From contig NZ_JAJFOW010000002.1 of assembly GCF_020731285.1 (NCBI RefSeq), positions 186,001 through 250,000 on the forward strand: 64,000 nt of DNA, in the 5' to 3' direction. Of the stretch, positions 35,521 to 44,777 are shown piece after piece. Position 1 is the stretch's first letter; each line of letters opens with the position of its first letter. Made by a program: the position numbers and the translations under genes. The notes beneath the pieces were generated by a model. It made no database searches, was not told the DNA's origin, and was given only the letters and a program-made list of their open reading frames with translations. Origin of the DNA: Cohnella baijiui (GTDB lineage Bacteria > Bacillota > Bacilli > Paenibacillales > Paenibacillaceae).

Positions 35521-35904
35521 ATGAAAATCATAGTCACCAGCATATTCGTTCAAGATCAAGACAAGGCGCTGGCGTTTTATGCAGAAAAGCTGGGGTTTGT
35601 AAAAAAACATGACGTTCCCGTCGGAGAATTTAGGTGGATCACGCTTGTTTCTCCCGACGAGCAAGACGGTACCGAGCTGTTGCTCGAACCGAATGACCAT
35701 CCTGCCGCCAAAGAGTATCAACAGAAGATATTTGCCGATGGCATCCCGGCAACGATGTTTGGCGTTGCGGATATTCATGCAGAGTATAAACGTTTATTGG
35801 AAAACGGCGTAAAGTTCACGATGGAACCGACCAAAATGGGCGAACTTACCATCGCTGTCTTCGACGATACTTGCGGCAACCTCATTCAGATCGCGCAGAA
35901 GTAA
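35521..35904 (+). CDS. VOC-family protein (glyoxalase/bleomycin-resistance fold)
   Basis: 127 residues in the duplicated beta-alpha-beta-beta-beta layout: KIIVTSIFVQDQDKALAFY at the start and GNLIQIAQK at the end. Such proteins bind, degrade or sequester small molecules; the substrate is not readable. AAAGGAGG precedes the ATG. It follows the ArsR gene by 41 nt and is probably co-regulated with it. Confidence 0.9.
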   Translation: MKIIVTSIFVQDQDKALAFYAEKLGFVKKHDVPVGEFRWITLVSPDEQDGTELLLEPNDHPAAKEYQQKIFADGIPATMFGVADIHAEYKRLLENGVKFTMEPTKMGELTIAVFDDTCGNLIQIAQK

Positions 35905-35938
35905 CTTCTTGTTCGTAAATTAGGCGAACCCGGAAAAA

Positions 35939-35975
35939 GCCAAGGCGGAATTTCACGATGCCGTGCCGCCTTGGC
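35939..35975 (+). terminator. Hairpin after the VOC gene
   Basis: GCCAAGGCGG pairs perfectly with CCGCCTTGGC around a 17-nt loop, 35 nt after the VOC stop. No U-tract follows, so termination would be weak. Confidence 0.45.
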
Positions 35976-36041
35976 CATCATATTGTCGCTTCCCCTTCAC
36001 CACGCCCATGATCATCCCCAACTTCCCGATCTGAGGTTTTG

Positions 36042-36100
36042 TGATTGACCAATCAATAACAGCGTGTTATATTGTTTTCATATTAGTGATTGGTCAATAA
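36042..36100 (+). promoter_or_regulatory. Promoter flanked by two TGATTGACCAATCA-type operators
   Basis: Promoter TTGACC (36045-36050), 17-bp spacer, TATATT (36068-36073). Operator 1 is TGATTGACCAATCA at 36042-36055, overlapping the -35 box. Operator 2 is TGATTGGTCAATAA at 36087-36100, downstream of the -10 box; it matches the reverse complement of operator 1 at 13 of 14 positions, centres 45 bp apart. This style of site is used by TetR-family repressors. No regulator gene adjoins it. Confidence 0.7.
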
Positions 36101-36125
36101 CATTTCCTTTCATGAGGTGATTGCC

Positions 36126-37094
36126 ATGCAAAAAGCATTGGTTATAGGAGCAACGGGAGGAACCGGCGCTGCCGTTACGGAGGAGCTGGTCAAGCGAGGC
36201 ATACGAACGGTGGCCTTCGGACGATCTCGGCAGAAGCTGGAGCAGCTAAGGAGCAGGTTAGGCGAACCTGAGCATTTGACAATCGCCATAGGCGATGCGT
36301 TCAAACCCGATAGCATCGCTGCCGCTTCGGAAGGCGCAGACGTCATGTTCCATTGCGCGAACGTGCTGTATCACGAGATGGCAACCAAGCTCATCCCACT
36401 GGGAGAATCCGTTATGGAAGCGGCGGATCGCCTGAGCTTAAAAGTCGTCGTCATCGATGGGATCTACCCCTATGGAAGAAGACGGATGGACCGGGCGACC
36501 GAGGAGCATCCGAAGCAGCCTCACACGAGGAAGGGCAAGACAAGACTCGCTTACGAGAAGATGTTGTTCGATGGGAAATGGAGCCGGGCCAAGGTCTTGA
36601 TCGCCCGTCTGCCCGATTACTACGGTCCGACGGCTAATGAGGCTTCTTATCTCGGCTCTACGCTCGAATCGATTGCAGCCTGCAAGATGGCGTTTTTCAT
36701 TGGCAATATGCGCGTGCCGAGGGAGTATATTTACTTGCCGGACGCGGCGTACATGATTGCGGAGCTGGCCGGCAGGGACAAGGCTTACGGGCAGAATTGG
36801 CATATTCCGGGTGCGGGATTAATCTCAGGCAAAGAAATCGTTCGGATAGCCCGGCAGGCAAGCAAAAGCGCCAAACCGGTCTTTCCGCTGGGAAGAATAG
36901 GGCTATCTCTGCTTGGCATGTCCGTACCGGTCATGAAGGAAATCGTAGAGATGCTTTACTTGACCGAAGAGCCGCTCGTCTTGAGCGGAGACAAATATGA
37001 GCGTTTGATCGGACCGGCAAAGGCGACTCCATTCGAGGAAGGAATCACGGCTACGATTCGTGCGTTGCAGAACAAACGGAATCCGTTTCGATAA
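36126..37094 (+). CDS. NAD(P)-binding epimerase/NmrA-like protein
   Basis: 322 residues from the ATG at 36126, 6 nt after GAGGTG. The Rossmann motif GATGGTG lies at residues 8-14; an ARLPDYYGP segment near 170 resembles extended SDR proteins that act on sugars or flavins. The classic YxxxK pair is not obvious, so a sensor or reductase role is possible. Single-gene unit between the paired-operator promoter and a terminator. The substrate is unknown. Confidence 0.82.
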   Translation: MQKALVIGATGGTGAAVTEELVKRGIRTVAFGRSRQKLEQLRSRLGEPEHLTIAIGDAFKPDSIAAASEGADVMFHCANVLYHEMATKLIPLGESVMEAADRLSLKVVVIDGIYPYGRRRMDRATEEHPKQPHTRKGKTRLAYEKMLFDGKWSRAKVLIARLPDYYGPTANEASYLGSTLESIAACKMAFFIGNMRVPREYIYLPDAAYMIAELAGRDKAYGQNWHIPGAGLISGKEIVRIARQASKSAKPVFPLGRIGLSLLGMSVPVMKEIVEMLYLTEEPLVLSGDKYERLIGPAKATPFEEGITATIRALQNKRNPFR

Positions 37095-37130
37095 ATTACA
37101 GAACCTTGTTATGGCGCGGTCTATAAAAGA

Positions 37131-37171
37131 AGGCTCAGGGATTTGCCGTTTAGGCACAATCCGCTGAGCCT
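37131..37171. terminator. Bidirectional terminator between the NAD(P)-binding and SBP genes
   Basis: AGGCTCAG with CTGAGCCT, extended by GGATT/AATCC and TGCC/GGCA. On the minus strand it is followed by TCTTTTATAG, so it ends the third importer operon; it also stands 36 nt after the plus-strand stop. Confidence 0.78.
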
Positions 37172-37190
37172 CGTCGCTACTGCTCTTTCG

Positions 37191-38558
37191 TTACTCATTC
37201 AAATACGTCTTCACGCGGTTCTGGATCAGCTTGCTGACTTCTTCCGCGGACTTTTGCCCGCTCATGTAGCTATCGAACTCCTCCCTGGCGATCGTCAGCA
37301 CCTTCATATCGCTGGATACCCGGACGTTCACTTCCGAGATCAGCTTCTCTATCTCAGTCATCCGTTTTTTCGCCGTTCCGCCATCCGGCAGCGTGTCTTT
37401 CGGCGCCATCGTTTCCAGCGTTCCGTTCTCGATCTTTTGCAGCGCTTCGCCAAATTTCTTTTCGGCGACGCCTCTATTCATCGGTATTCCAAAGAGTTCC
37501 GGCGAAGCTTGCATGTCATCGGAAAGCAAAAACTTGATGAATTCCCAAGCTTCCGATTGAACGTCGGATTTGCTGTTGATCCCCAAGCTGTAACTGGACT
37601 TGAACGGCGCACCGTTCTTTTTCCCGCTCGCGCTCGGCTTCTGGTAAAATTCCAGTCCCTTTGGGATCATCATGACTTGCTGAGGGCTGAAGATGTTCGC
37701 TATTTGAAATGCCGCATTGAAGTCACCGAACGATAATCCGTCGCTGAGCAGGCCTTCGTCATACATCGACTTGATTTCCTTCATCATATTGCGGAATAGA
37801 TCCGAGTCGAAATTCGGCTTGCCCTGCCCGACGAGTTCGGCGTAATGGTCCTCGATAAAATCGAAGAGCAGCTGCGTGGGAGCCAGGTTAATCAACTTTT
37901 CGGAATCGCCTTGTTGCTTCAATTTTTTGGCGACATCCTTAAATTGGCTCCAGGTCCACGATTCATTTTTGTCGACCGAAATATTCGCCTTCTTCAATAG
38001 CTCGGCATCTCCCTGAAACAGGGAGAGCGAAAAGGAGAGCGGTATGGCATACAGGCCAGCCCCGTCTTGGGACGCCTCCAAAATATTGGCATAGAGCGCG
38101 TTTCGATCGAACGAGCCGTCTTTGGACAGCAGATCGTTCAGGTTGACCAGCAGTTTTTTGGCGACGAATTTGTCCTGGGGCAATTCGTTCATGAGAATCA
38201 GATCGGCCCCTTTGCCGGAGATGACCTGCGTCGTCACCGATTGCACGTACTTCTCCACGTCTGCCAGCGAGATGGCCTCCATCATGCCGCCTTCTCCGCT
38301 ATCCGCCGACGCTTTGTATTCTTTAATGTCGATATGAATGTCCGGATGCTTGTTCTCGAATTCCCGCGCCGCGGTTTCCAAGAAACGGTCTTTCATCATG
38401 ACGGATACGACGACGGTTGTCTTGCCGCCCTTCGCCTCGCCTTTGGAATCGCCTATGGGATCGCCCTTGAATTCGCCTTCCCCGGCGCCGGAACAGGCGG
38501 ATAATATCAGAACAATGGACAGCATCATGAAGAATCCTATTTTTTTCAAAAGAATCAT
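37191..38558 (-). CDS. Sugar ABC importer substrate-binding lipoprotein
   Basis: 455 residues with lipobox ILSAC (Cys22), then an extracellular solute-binding protein type 1 fold (HPDIHIDIKEY near 90, and a C-terminal lobe SEAWEFIKFLLSDDMQAS). The ATG at 38558 abuts AGAGG; an in-frame TTG at 38549 with 9-nt spacing is the likelier start. Last gene of an operon with two permeases and an HlyD-type adaptor, so it would be the capture protein for that importer. Confidence 0.88.
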   Translation of the reverse strand: MILLKKIGFFMMLSIVLILSACSGAGEGEFKGDPIGDSKGEAKGGKTTVVVSVMMKDRFLETAAREFENKHPDIHIDIKEYKASADSGEGGMMEAISLADVEKYVQSVTTQVISGKGADLILMNELPQDKFVAKKLLVNLNDLLSKDGSFDRNALYANILEASQDGAGLYAIPLSFSLSLFQGDAELLKKANISVDKNESWTWSQFKDVAKKLKQQGDSEKLINLAPTQLLFDFIEDHYAELVGQGKPNFDSDLFRNMMKEIKSMYDEGLLSDGLSFGDFNAAFQIANIFSPQQVMMIPKGLEFYQKPSASGKKNGAPFKSSYSLGINSKSDVQSEAWEFIKFLLSDDMQASPELFGIPMNRGVAEKKFGEALQKIENGTLETMAPKDTLPDGGTAKKRMTEIEKLISEVNVRVSSDMKVLTIAREEFDSYMSGQKSAEEVSKLIQNRVKTYLNE

Positions 38559-38562
38559 CCTC

Positions 38563-39708
38563 TCAATTTAATCGAACCCGGTTGCCTTCCTGCAGAGGCG
38601 CGCTCGCCTCCGTCACAATGTCATCATCCGGATAAACGCCTCCGAGTACGACGATCTCCTCGTCGTTCCCCTTGCCTGTGTTCAAATAGGCTTTCTGAAC
38701 CGTGTACGTATTGCCGAGCGAGCTTCGCCTCTCGCGAACGACGAATACGTAGCTTCCGGTTCCGTCTTTTTTGAGCCACTTTTTGTCGATGACAAGCCCC
38801 TTTTCTTTGAACGGCTTTTCCAAGAAAATGCTGGCGGATTCACCTCCCTGCAAACCGTCGCCCGATAGGTACACGACGATCGTTTTTTGAGCCTTGGCGC
38901 TCCCGTCCGGGTTGCCGCTCCCCATGTCAGGCTTGCCTGCCGATCCTCCGCCGTCGCTCCCCGGGGAAGCATCCTTGATTTCGGCGACCGTTCCTTCCAT
39001 CTGCCGCGGCTTATCCCCGTTCACGTTAACGGGCACTTTCTCGCCCTTTCGCAACAAATCGGCGGAATCTTTATCCACCGTGAAGGTGAATTGGAACCCC
39101 TCGCCGGCTTCCACCAACGTCAGCACCGGCTGGCCTTGGGGAATGCTCATGCCTTCGCGGGCTTGGAGATTCGACACTTTGCCGTCCGCATGCGCTGTCA
39201 ACGAACGTTTTCGTGCCAGATCTTTGCGCAGCGTTTCGATTCTCCGCGTCGCCATGTCCCGATCCAGCCGATCCATTTCCAGGTCGCGTTTCGCTTTGCG
39301 AATCACCTCCTCGTCTCCTGTTCGCTGGGCGTCCATGAACTGCTCTTGCAGCAGTTCCCGATTCAAATTCCGTTTCTTCAGCTCGTCTTCCGCATCGAGA
39401 AGCTGCTGCTGCGCCTCCGTTCCGTCGAACGTAACGAGAACCTGGTCTTTCTTTACTTGCTCGTCCTCGCGGACATGTACCTTCGCTATCTTCCAGCCGC
39501 TTTCGCTGTTTAACTCGATTTGCCGGCGCGGCGCGATCTCGCCGCTGCCTTCGATTCGATGAGCCAACGTTTTTTTCGCGGGCTTCGCTGTCGCCACTTT
39601 GGGCAGCAATGCGGTTTGAAGCGTTTGGCTGAACAACGTCAACCCCGCCAATACGAGGAGGAACGCAACCAATGCAATGCCGGCAATCCGTTGTCTTCGC
39701 AGTACCAT
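38563..39708 (-). CDS. HlyD/RND-type membrane fusion (adaptor) protein within an importer operon
   Basis: 381 residues from the ATG at 39708, 9 nt after AAAGGGG. One membrane segment at about 8-25, then a biotinyl-lipoyl-like half (IEGSGEIAPRRQIELNSESG), a helical hairpin rich in charged residues (about 95-165) and the second lipoyl half with a beta-barrel (VSNLQAREGMSIPQGQ). Such adaptors normally partner MacB-type exporters or antimicrobial-peptide pumps, yet no exporter ATPase or permease of that kind is present here. It lies between a sugar permease and the binding-protein gene, 19 and 4 nt from its neighbours, clearly in one operon. Confidence 0.88.
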   Translation of the reverse strand: MVLRRQRIAGIALVAFLLVLAGLTLFSQTLQTALLPKVATAKPAKKTLAHRIEGSGEIAPRRQIELNSESGWKIAKVHVREDEQVKKDQVLVTFDGTEAQQQLLDAEDELKKRNLNRELLQEQFMDAQRTGDEEVIRKAKRDLEMDRLDRDMATRRIETLRKDLARKRSLTAHADGKVSNLQAREGMSIPQGQPVLTLVEAGEGFQFTFTVDKDSADLLRKGEKVPVNVNGDKPRQMEGTVAEIKDASPGSDGGGSAGKPDMGSGNPDGSAKAQKTIVVYLSGDGLQGGESASIFLEKPFKEKGLVIDKKWLKKDGTGSYVFVVRERRSSLGNTYTVQKAYLNTGKGNDEEIVVLGGVYPDDDIVTEASAPLQEGNRVRLN

Positions 39709-39727
39709 ATGGCCCATCCCCTTTCGC

Positions 39728-40582
39728 TCAGCCTTTCACGCCGGATAGCTGGATTCCTTCGACAAAATACCGTTCGGCGCTTAAGAACAGGAGCACCATG
39801 GGCGTCATATACACAACCGCGACCGCAAACGAGACGCCGAACGCATCTTCCTGGATGCGGGAGAGGAACACCGAAAGCGGCTGCATCTCGGCATCCTGCA
39901 GAAAAACAAGCGGCTGCTCGACCATGTTCCAATAGTCGACGAACAGGAGCACGACAAGCGCGGCGATGCCCGGCTTCACCATCGGCAGCGCAATCGATAC
40001 GAATATGCGCACATAGCCCGCTCCGTCCATTTTGGCCGCTTCGATATAAGCCGAATGGATGTGGAGCATGAATTGCCGAAGCAGAAAGACGCCGAAAGCG
40101 CCGAACACGCCGGGCCATATGATGGAGCCGGGATGATTCAGGAGGCCCAGCCGGTCGGCCATCAAGTAGTTGGGCACGAGCGTCACCTGAAACGGCATCA
40201 GCATCGTCATCAAATAAAGGAAGAACAATCCGTCCCTGCCCGGAAAGACCAGCTTTCCGAACGCGAACGCGGCGAGCGTTGCCACCAACGCTTGTCCGAT
40301 GATGATCGGAGCCACCAGCGATACGGAATTCCAGAACAAGTACAAAAACTTCGGCGTCGCGATCAATACTTGATCATATTGCTGGAACGACACCCAGTCG
40401 GGAATCCATTTGAGATTGACGAATACGCTCGTGTCGGTTTTGCCCAGCATGCCGTAATTCGCTCCAATTTCCCGCTCCGTCATGAAGGAGCTGACGACGG
40501 TCAAGACGACGGGCATCAGCAGCAGGACGGCGATGGCGATCAGCAACAACGAGCGCAGCAGCGGTGCGACCCATTCCTTCAT
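39728..40582 (-). CDS. Carbohydrate ABC importer permease (MalG type)
   Basis: 284 residues from the ATG at 40582, 9 nt after AGAGGTG (the GTG at 40594 is part of that site). Six predicted membrane segments, EAA loop (EAAKMDGAGYVRIFVSIALP), conserved GVKG ending. Confidence 0.9.
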   Translation of the reverse strand: MKEWVAPLLRSLLLIAIAVLLLMPVVLTVVSSFMTEREIGANYGMLGKTDTSVFVNLKWIPDWVSFQQYDQVLIATPKFLYLFWNSVSLVAPIIIGQALVATLAAFAFGKLVFPGRDGLFFLYLMTMLMPFQVTLVPNYLMADRLGLLNHPGSIIWPGVFGAFGVFLLRQFMLHIHSAYIEAAKMDGAGYVRIFVSIALPMVKPGIAALVVLLFVDYWNMVEQPLVFLQDAEMQPLSVFLSRIQEDAFGVSFAVAVVYMTPMVLLFLSAERYFVEGIQLSGVKG

Positions 40583-40640
40583 CGCGTTATTCACCTCTTT
40601 CTTCGAAGCAAACGCCCCACTTTGTGAGGTTATCTGGCGC

Positions 40641-41507
40641 TTACTCCATAAAGGAGCGGAACATCCGCTCCGTGCGGAACAGGATGAACACGAGCGCCAT
40701 CATGCAAACCGCCATCAACACCGCCGCTGACGAAACTTTCTGGATATCGAGGGACAGAAACATGTTGTTCATGTAGTGCTGCATCATATAGATGCGGTCG
40801 TGCGGGTAAGCGCCGGCGACGAGATACGTTTCGCGGAACACCTTGAACGAATTCAGCATGGACATGAGCACGACCAGAATCGTCGTCGGCGTCAAATAGG
40901 CGAGCGTAATTCCGAACAGCTTGCGAACGGGGCCAGCCCCTTCCAGATCGGCGATTTCATAATATTGATCCGGAATGTTCTGCAAGCCGGCCAGGAACAG
41001 GATGACGTTGTATCCGATGTTTTTCCATACGTAGACCAGCACGATCACAAAGCCGGCCCATTCGGACTTCATCCAGTCGTGTCGGCCAAAGCCGAAATGC
41101 TGCAAAACGGCGTTTAATGCGCCGTTCCAATCGAACAAGATTTGCCAGACAAGCACGATCGAAGCGACCGGTACAACTAGCGGCAGTACATAGGCGGTAC
41201 GAAGCCAGTTGCGGACGAATACTCGTTGATTTAAGAGCAACGCCAGCATGAGCGATGCGGCGACAAGGATCGGCACGCTGATCGCGGTGAACCAGAACGT
41301 GTTGGACGCCGCTTTTTGAAAAGAGGAGCTGAGGAGCAATTCCTTGTAGTTGGACAACGTGAAGCTTTCTCCCATTCGATCCAGGAACGAGGTCAGGACG
41401 CTCTGGCCGAACGGTATGAGATAGAAGACGGAAAATCCGGCCAGGCTCGGAGCCAGAAAACCTAGGGCAGCCAGAAGCTCCCTGCGGGCCAGGCGGCGCA
41501 ATTTCAT
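40641..41507 (-). CDS. Sugar ABC importer permease (MalF/UgpA type)
   Basis: 288 residues from the ATG at 41507, just after TTGGAGG; the frame runs 65 codons further upstream without a ribosome binding site and through the divergent promoter region. Six predicted membrane segments with the diverged loop YEIADLEGAGPVRKLFGITL. First gene of the operon and divergent from the OmpR-type regulator gene. Confidence 0.9.
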   Translation of the reverse strand: MKLRRLARRELLAALGFLAPSLAGFSVFYLIPFGQSVLTSFLDRMGESFTLSNYKELLLSSSFQKAASNTFWFTAISVPILVAASLMLALLLNQRVFVRNWLRTAYVLPLVVPVASIVLVWQILFDWNGALNAVLQHFGFGRHDWMKSEWAGFVIVLVYVWKNIGYNVILFLAGLQNIPDQYYEIADLEGAGPVRKLFGITLAYLTPTTILVVLMSMLNSFKVFRETYLVAGAYPHDRIYMMQHYMNNMFLSLDIQKVSSAAVLMAVCMMALVFILFRTERMFRSFME

Positions 41508-41687
41508 GAAGAAACCTCCAATCGGGAGCCGGTAAACGATCTGCGCGAAACAGTTCTGCTCTACCTCGAATAGTGTACAAACCAATCCGGGTAGTAAATT
41601 TGGAAGCGGTGTGTAAAAAGTGTGGAATCGGGCCGTAGCCGAATCTTTTATGTTAAAATCGATCTCGTTAAGGTTGGGAGGTTGGCC

Positions 41688-42401
41688 ATGAAGTCCTATC
41701 AAATCGCCGTAGTCGACGACGATGTCCAGATCCGGGAAATCGTGGGGGCTTATTTGAATAAAGAAGGATACCGTACGATGACGCTGTCGACGGCGGAAGA
41801 CGCGTTGGAGCTGTGGAGGAACGATCCGCCCGACATGTGGATTCTCGACATTATGCTTCCGGGGATGAGCGGCTTCGAGCTGTGCCGGCTATTCCGCAAG
41901 GAGGCGGAAGTGCCGATCGTCATGATCTCGGCCCGCGATGAAGAAGTCGACCGCATCCTCGGAATCGAGCTCGGCGGCGACGATTACTTGACGAAGCCGT
42001 TCAGCCCGAGAGAATTGGTCGCGCGCGTGAACCGTTTGTTCCACCGGGTCGGCTCGATTCGGCAGGCCCTGGAGAATCCCGTCCCTTCGCAGCCCGGGCA
42101 TACGGCGATCGAGGTGGGCGAACTGCGGCTCGTCTTGGAGGAACGGCGCGTATTCTGGCGCGGGGAAGAAGTCGAAATGACGCTGAAGGAATTTAAACTG
42201 CTGCAGACGTTGTCCGAACAGCCGAATCGAGCGTTCACCCGGGACGAGCTGCTGATCTTAATTTGGGGAGACGACTACTACGGCAGCGACCGGGCGATCG
42301 ACGATCTGGTGAAGCGGCTGCGCAGAAAAATAAAAGAGCTTCCGGTCGATACCGTATGGGGACACGGCTATCGGCTGCGAACGGAAAGGACGGGGCCCTA
42401 A
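41688..42401 (+). CDS. OmpR-family response regulator
   Basis: 237 residues from the ATG at 41688, preceded by GGGAGG. Receiver domain 1-120 with D10-D12 pocket, phospho-acceptor D54 (LDIMLPG) and Lys in LTKPFSP. Winged-helix DNA-binding domain at about 140-235 ending WGHGYRL. One base separates it from the kinase gene. Divergent from the importer-HlyD operon, which is its most likely target. Confidence 0.93.
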   Translation: MKSYQIAVVDDDVQIREIVGAYLNKEGYRTMTLSTAEDALELWRNDPPDMWILDIMLPGMSGFELCRLFRKEAEVPIVMISARDEEVDRILGIELGGDDYLTKPFSPRELVARVNRLFHRVGSIRQALENPVPSQPGHTAIEVGELRLVLEERRVFWRGEEVEMTLKEFKLLQTLSEQPNRAFTRDELLILIWGDDYYGSDRAIDDLVKRLRRKIKELPVDTVWGHGYRLRTERTGP

Positions 42402-42402
42402 G

Positions 42403-43782
42403 ATGAAAATGATATATCGGCTTCATCTTTCTTTTGCCTTGCTGCTGCTATGTATTTTGGCGATTACGGCGGTTCTGTTTTATCCGCTGCTGCTCGATAA
42501 TTTGGTGGACAACCAACGGAAAGAGATGCGGGATCAAGCCAGCGTGCTGATGAACCTATCACCGGTCATGCCGGTGCAGAAACCGACGCAAGAAACGGAT
42601 GGGCTGTCCATCGCCAAGACGATCCCTGCTGCCGGGATCACGGACGCGGTACTGATCGCGCCCGGGGAGAAAGTGGTCTATAGTACGCTGTCCGACGAAG
42701 CAACGCTGGCATTGATGGACCTATCGGTGAAAGGCATCCCCAGCTCGGGAGGAATCTGGCAAGGAACAGACGATCGATATATCGTCGAAACGATAAAGGC
42801 AAGCCAAGGCGTCGAACCGGAATGGCAAAGTGTGACGGCCGTGATGGCAACGCCGCTAAGCAAGATCAAAGCGATGCAGCTCGCCTTGTTTAAACGGTTG
42901 ATGATCATCCTGTCCGTCGGAGGGATCTTCGCTTTTCTACTGAGCATGCTCATCACGAGGAGACTCGTCAAACCGCTCGGGGATCTGAAGAAGGAATTGC
43001 GCAAGGTGGAGACGCGCCGTTTCTCCGAAGTCCGGTTGATTGAAACGGGAGGAGAGATCGGAGATGTCGCGAAGGCCGTCTACGACCTCGCCGGCGAACT
43101 GGAGAAATACCAGCATACGCAGAAGCAGTTTTTCCAAAATGCCTCGCATGAATTGAAGACGCCGCTTATGTCCATTCAGGGATACGCCGAGGGCATCAAG
43201 GACGGCATCTTTACGGGGGATCATGCCGATAAAGGTTTGGATGTCATCGTCAAGGAATGCGATCGTCTGAAAAAAATCGTGACGGAAATGATTCTTCTCG
43301 CCAAGCTGGAAAGCGAAGAAGGGATCTTCCATATGGACCGCGTCCCGGTCCGGGAATTAGTCACGGAGACGTTGGAGCGCATCAATCCGCTGCTCGTCAA
43401 GAACGGCTTGCAGATTGAGCTGAACGGACTCGACAACGAACAAGAACTATTGATTTACGCGGATCGGGAGAAGCTGCTGCAAGCGCTCATCAACATTCTG
43501 GGCAACGCGGCCCGATATGCCAAGGAAACGATTCGCATCAAGGCTTCCGCCGACGCCGAAGGAATCGTCGACATCGGCATCACCGACGACGGCGAAGGGA
43601 TTCCCGAGCCGTTATTATCCCAGCTTTTTGGGCGGTTTGCCAAAGGAAAGAACGGAGAGACGGGGCTGGGCCTCGCCATTTCCCGCGCCATCGTCGAGCG
43701 GTGCCGCGGCCGCATTTCGGCCCATAACGAGCCGGGCGGCGGCGCGGCGTTCGTCTTGAGATTTCCGCCCCTAACGAGCTGA
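42403..43782 (+). CDS. Sensor histidine kinase (HAMP-HisKA-HATPase)
   Basis: 459 residues. Membrane segments at about 7-29 and 165-185 enclose an extracytoplasmic sensor of about 135 residues. HAMP follows, then the HisKA phosphoacceptor His249 in ASHELKTPL and a HATPase domain with NILGNAARYA, DDGEGIP and GLGLAI. It is a classical envelope-signal kinase, unlike the YesM type used by the other importers in the window, and it pairs with the OmpR-type regulator just upstream. Confidence 0.93.
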   Translation: MKMIYRLHLSFALLLLCILAITAVLFYPLLLDNLVDNQRKEMRDQASVLMNLSPVMPVQKPTQETDGLSIAKTIPAAGITDAVLIAPGEKVVYSTLSDEATLALMDLSVKGIPSSGGIWQGTDDRYIVETIKASQGVEPEWQSVTAVMATPLSKIKAMQLALFKRLMIILSVGGIFAFLLSMLITRRLVKPLGDLKKELRKVETRRFSEVRLIETGGEIGDVAKAVYDLAGELEKYQHTQKQFFQNASHELKTPLMSIQGYAEGIKDGIFTGDHADKGLDVIVKECDRLKKIVTEMILLAKLESEEGIFHMDRVPVRELVTETLERINPLLVKNGLQIELNGLDNEQELLIYADREKLLQALINILGNAARYAKETIRIKASADAEGIVDIGITDDGEGIPEPLLSQLFGRFAKGKNGETGLGLAISRAIVERCRGRISAHNEPGGGAAFVLRFPPLTS

Positions 43783-43783
43783 T

Positions 43784-43817
43784 CCCGCGACGAGCAGCAA
43801 GGCTGCAAAGCCGCGGG
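43784..43817. terminator. GC-rich hairpin between convergent genes
   Basis: CCCGCG and CGCGGG enclose an inner stem GCAGC-AAG-GCTGC, right after the kinase stop and 26 nt from the convergent flavoprotein stop. There is no U-tract on either side. Confidence 0.45.
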
Positions 43818-43842
43818 GAGCCATCCATCCGTATTGGACTTG

Positions 43843-44760
43843 CTATTCGCGCAGCCAAGCCTCTTTGTTCAATTCATGGTTGATCGACGCCGCTGCCATG
43901 GTTCCCGAAGCGGCTGCGGCAATCGCTTGATGCGCCTGCGAGGCCGCGTCCCCCGCAGCGTAAATGCCGGGAACGCTCGTTTTTCCGAATTCGTCGACCG
44001 ATACAACGCCCGCATCCGAGACGCGGCAGCCTAGCGACTGCGGCAAGTCCGATCCCGGTACCAGCTCCGATTTGAAGAAGATACCCGTACACGGAAGCGT
44101 CGTCCCGTCTTCGAGCACGACTTGGTTCACCATTCCGGCGCTGGAATCGATCGAACGAATGGGGGAATCGAACAGCGGCACTTGATGGTTGCGCAGATCT
44201 TCACGCTCGGCCTCGCTCAGCTCGTCCGGTCCGTTCGTGCAGACGACAAACCGCTTCGTCCACCCCGACAGAAGGGGAGCAAAGTGCATAAGCGCGGCTC
44301 CTCTGCTGATGACAACCAGCGACTCGTCCTTTAATTCCCAACCGTCGCAATAGGGACAGACGAACGCGCTTTTCCCGTATACCTCGGACAGGCCCGGAAT
44401 ATTCAGCGGCCGGTCCTTCATGCCGACGGCAAACAGCAGCTTGCGGCTGGTGATCATCTCCCCTTGCGCCGTCTTCAAAAGAAAGCGCCCGTCCTCTCCT
44501 TCAATCGACACCACCGTATCTTCTAGAAGGGACACGGACGGGTATTTGCCTAACTGTTCTTTCGCAATCCCGCGGAATTCGCTCGGGCTAATCCCGTCGC
44601 GTGTCAGAAATCCGTGCGCCTCGCGAGTGACAGCATTGCGTGGACGGCCCTCGTCAATGACGGCAGCTCGTTTTCTCGAGCGCCCCAGGATAAGAGCGGC
44701 GCTCAAACCGGCCGGTCCTCCTCCGATAATCGCTACGTCCAGATGCTTTGCATGGTCCAT
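43843..44760 (-). CDS. Thioredoxin-reductase-like FAD/NAD(P) oxidoreductase
   Basis: 305 residues. FAD motif GGGPAG at 13-18, redox-active C135-P-Y-C138 in a thioredoxin-reductase-like position (VCPYCDG), C-terminal FAD contact GIYAAGDAA. The CPYC pair and absence of the standard CATC motif place it among small thioredoxin-reductase relatives with unknown disulfide substrates. AAGGAGG precedes the ATG. It lies 68 nt after the efflux pump gene, with a promoter-like dyad between them. Confidence 0.88.
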   Translation of the reverse strand: MDHAKHLDVAIIGGGPAGLSAALILGRSRKRAAVIDEGRPRNAVTREAHGFLTRDGISPSEFRGIAKEQLGKYPSVSLLEDTVVSIEGEDGRFLLKTAQGEMITSRKLLFAVGMKDRPLNIPGLSEVYGKSAFVCPYCDGWELKDESLVVISRGAALMHFAPLLSGWTKRFVVCTNGPDELSEAEREDLRNHQVPLFDSPIRSIDSSAGMVNQVVLEDGTTLPCTGIFFKSELVPGSDLPQSLGCRVSDAGVVSVDEFGKTSVPGIYAAGDAASQAHQAIAAAASGTMAAASINHELNKEAWLRE

Positions 44761-44777
44761 TTTTCAAATCCTCCTTG

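Noticed and set aside
43784..43817. Possible mobile-element end or attachment site
   Set aside because: It is a simple GC-rich nested hairpin between convergent genes, without a transposase, direct repeats or an integrase nearby.
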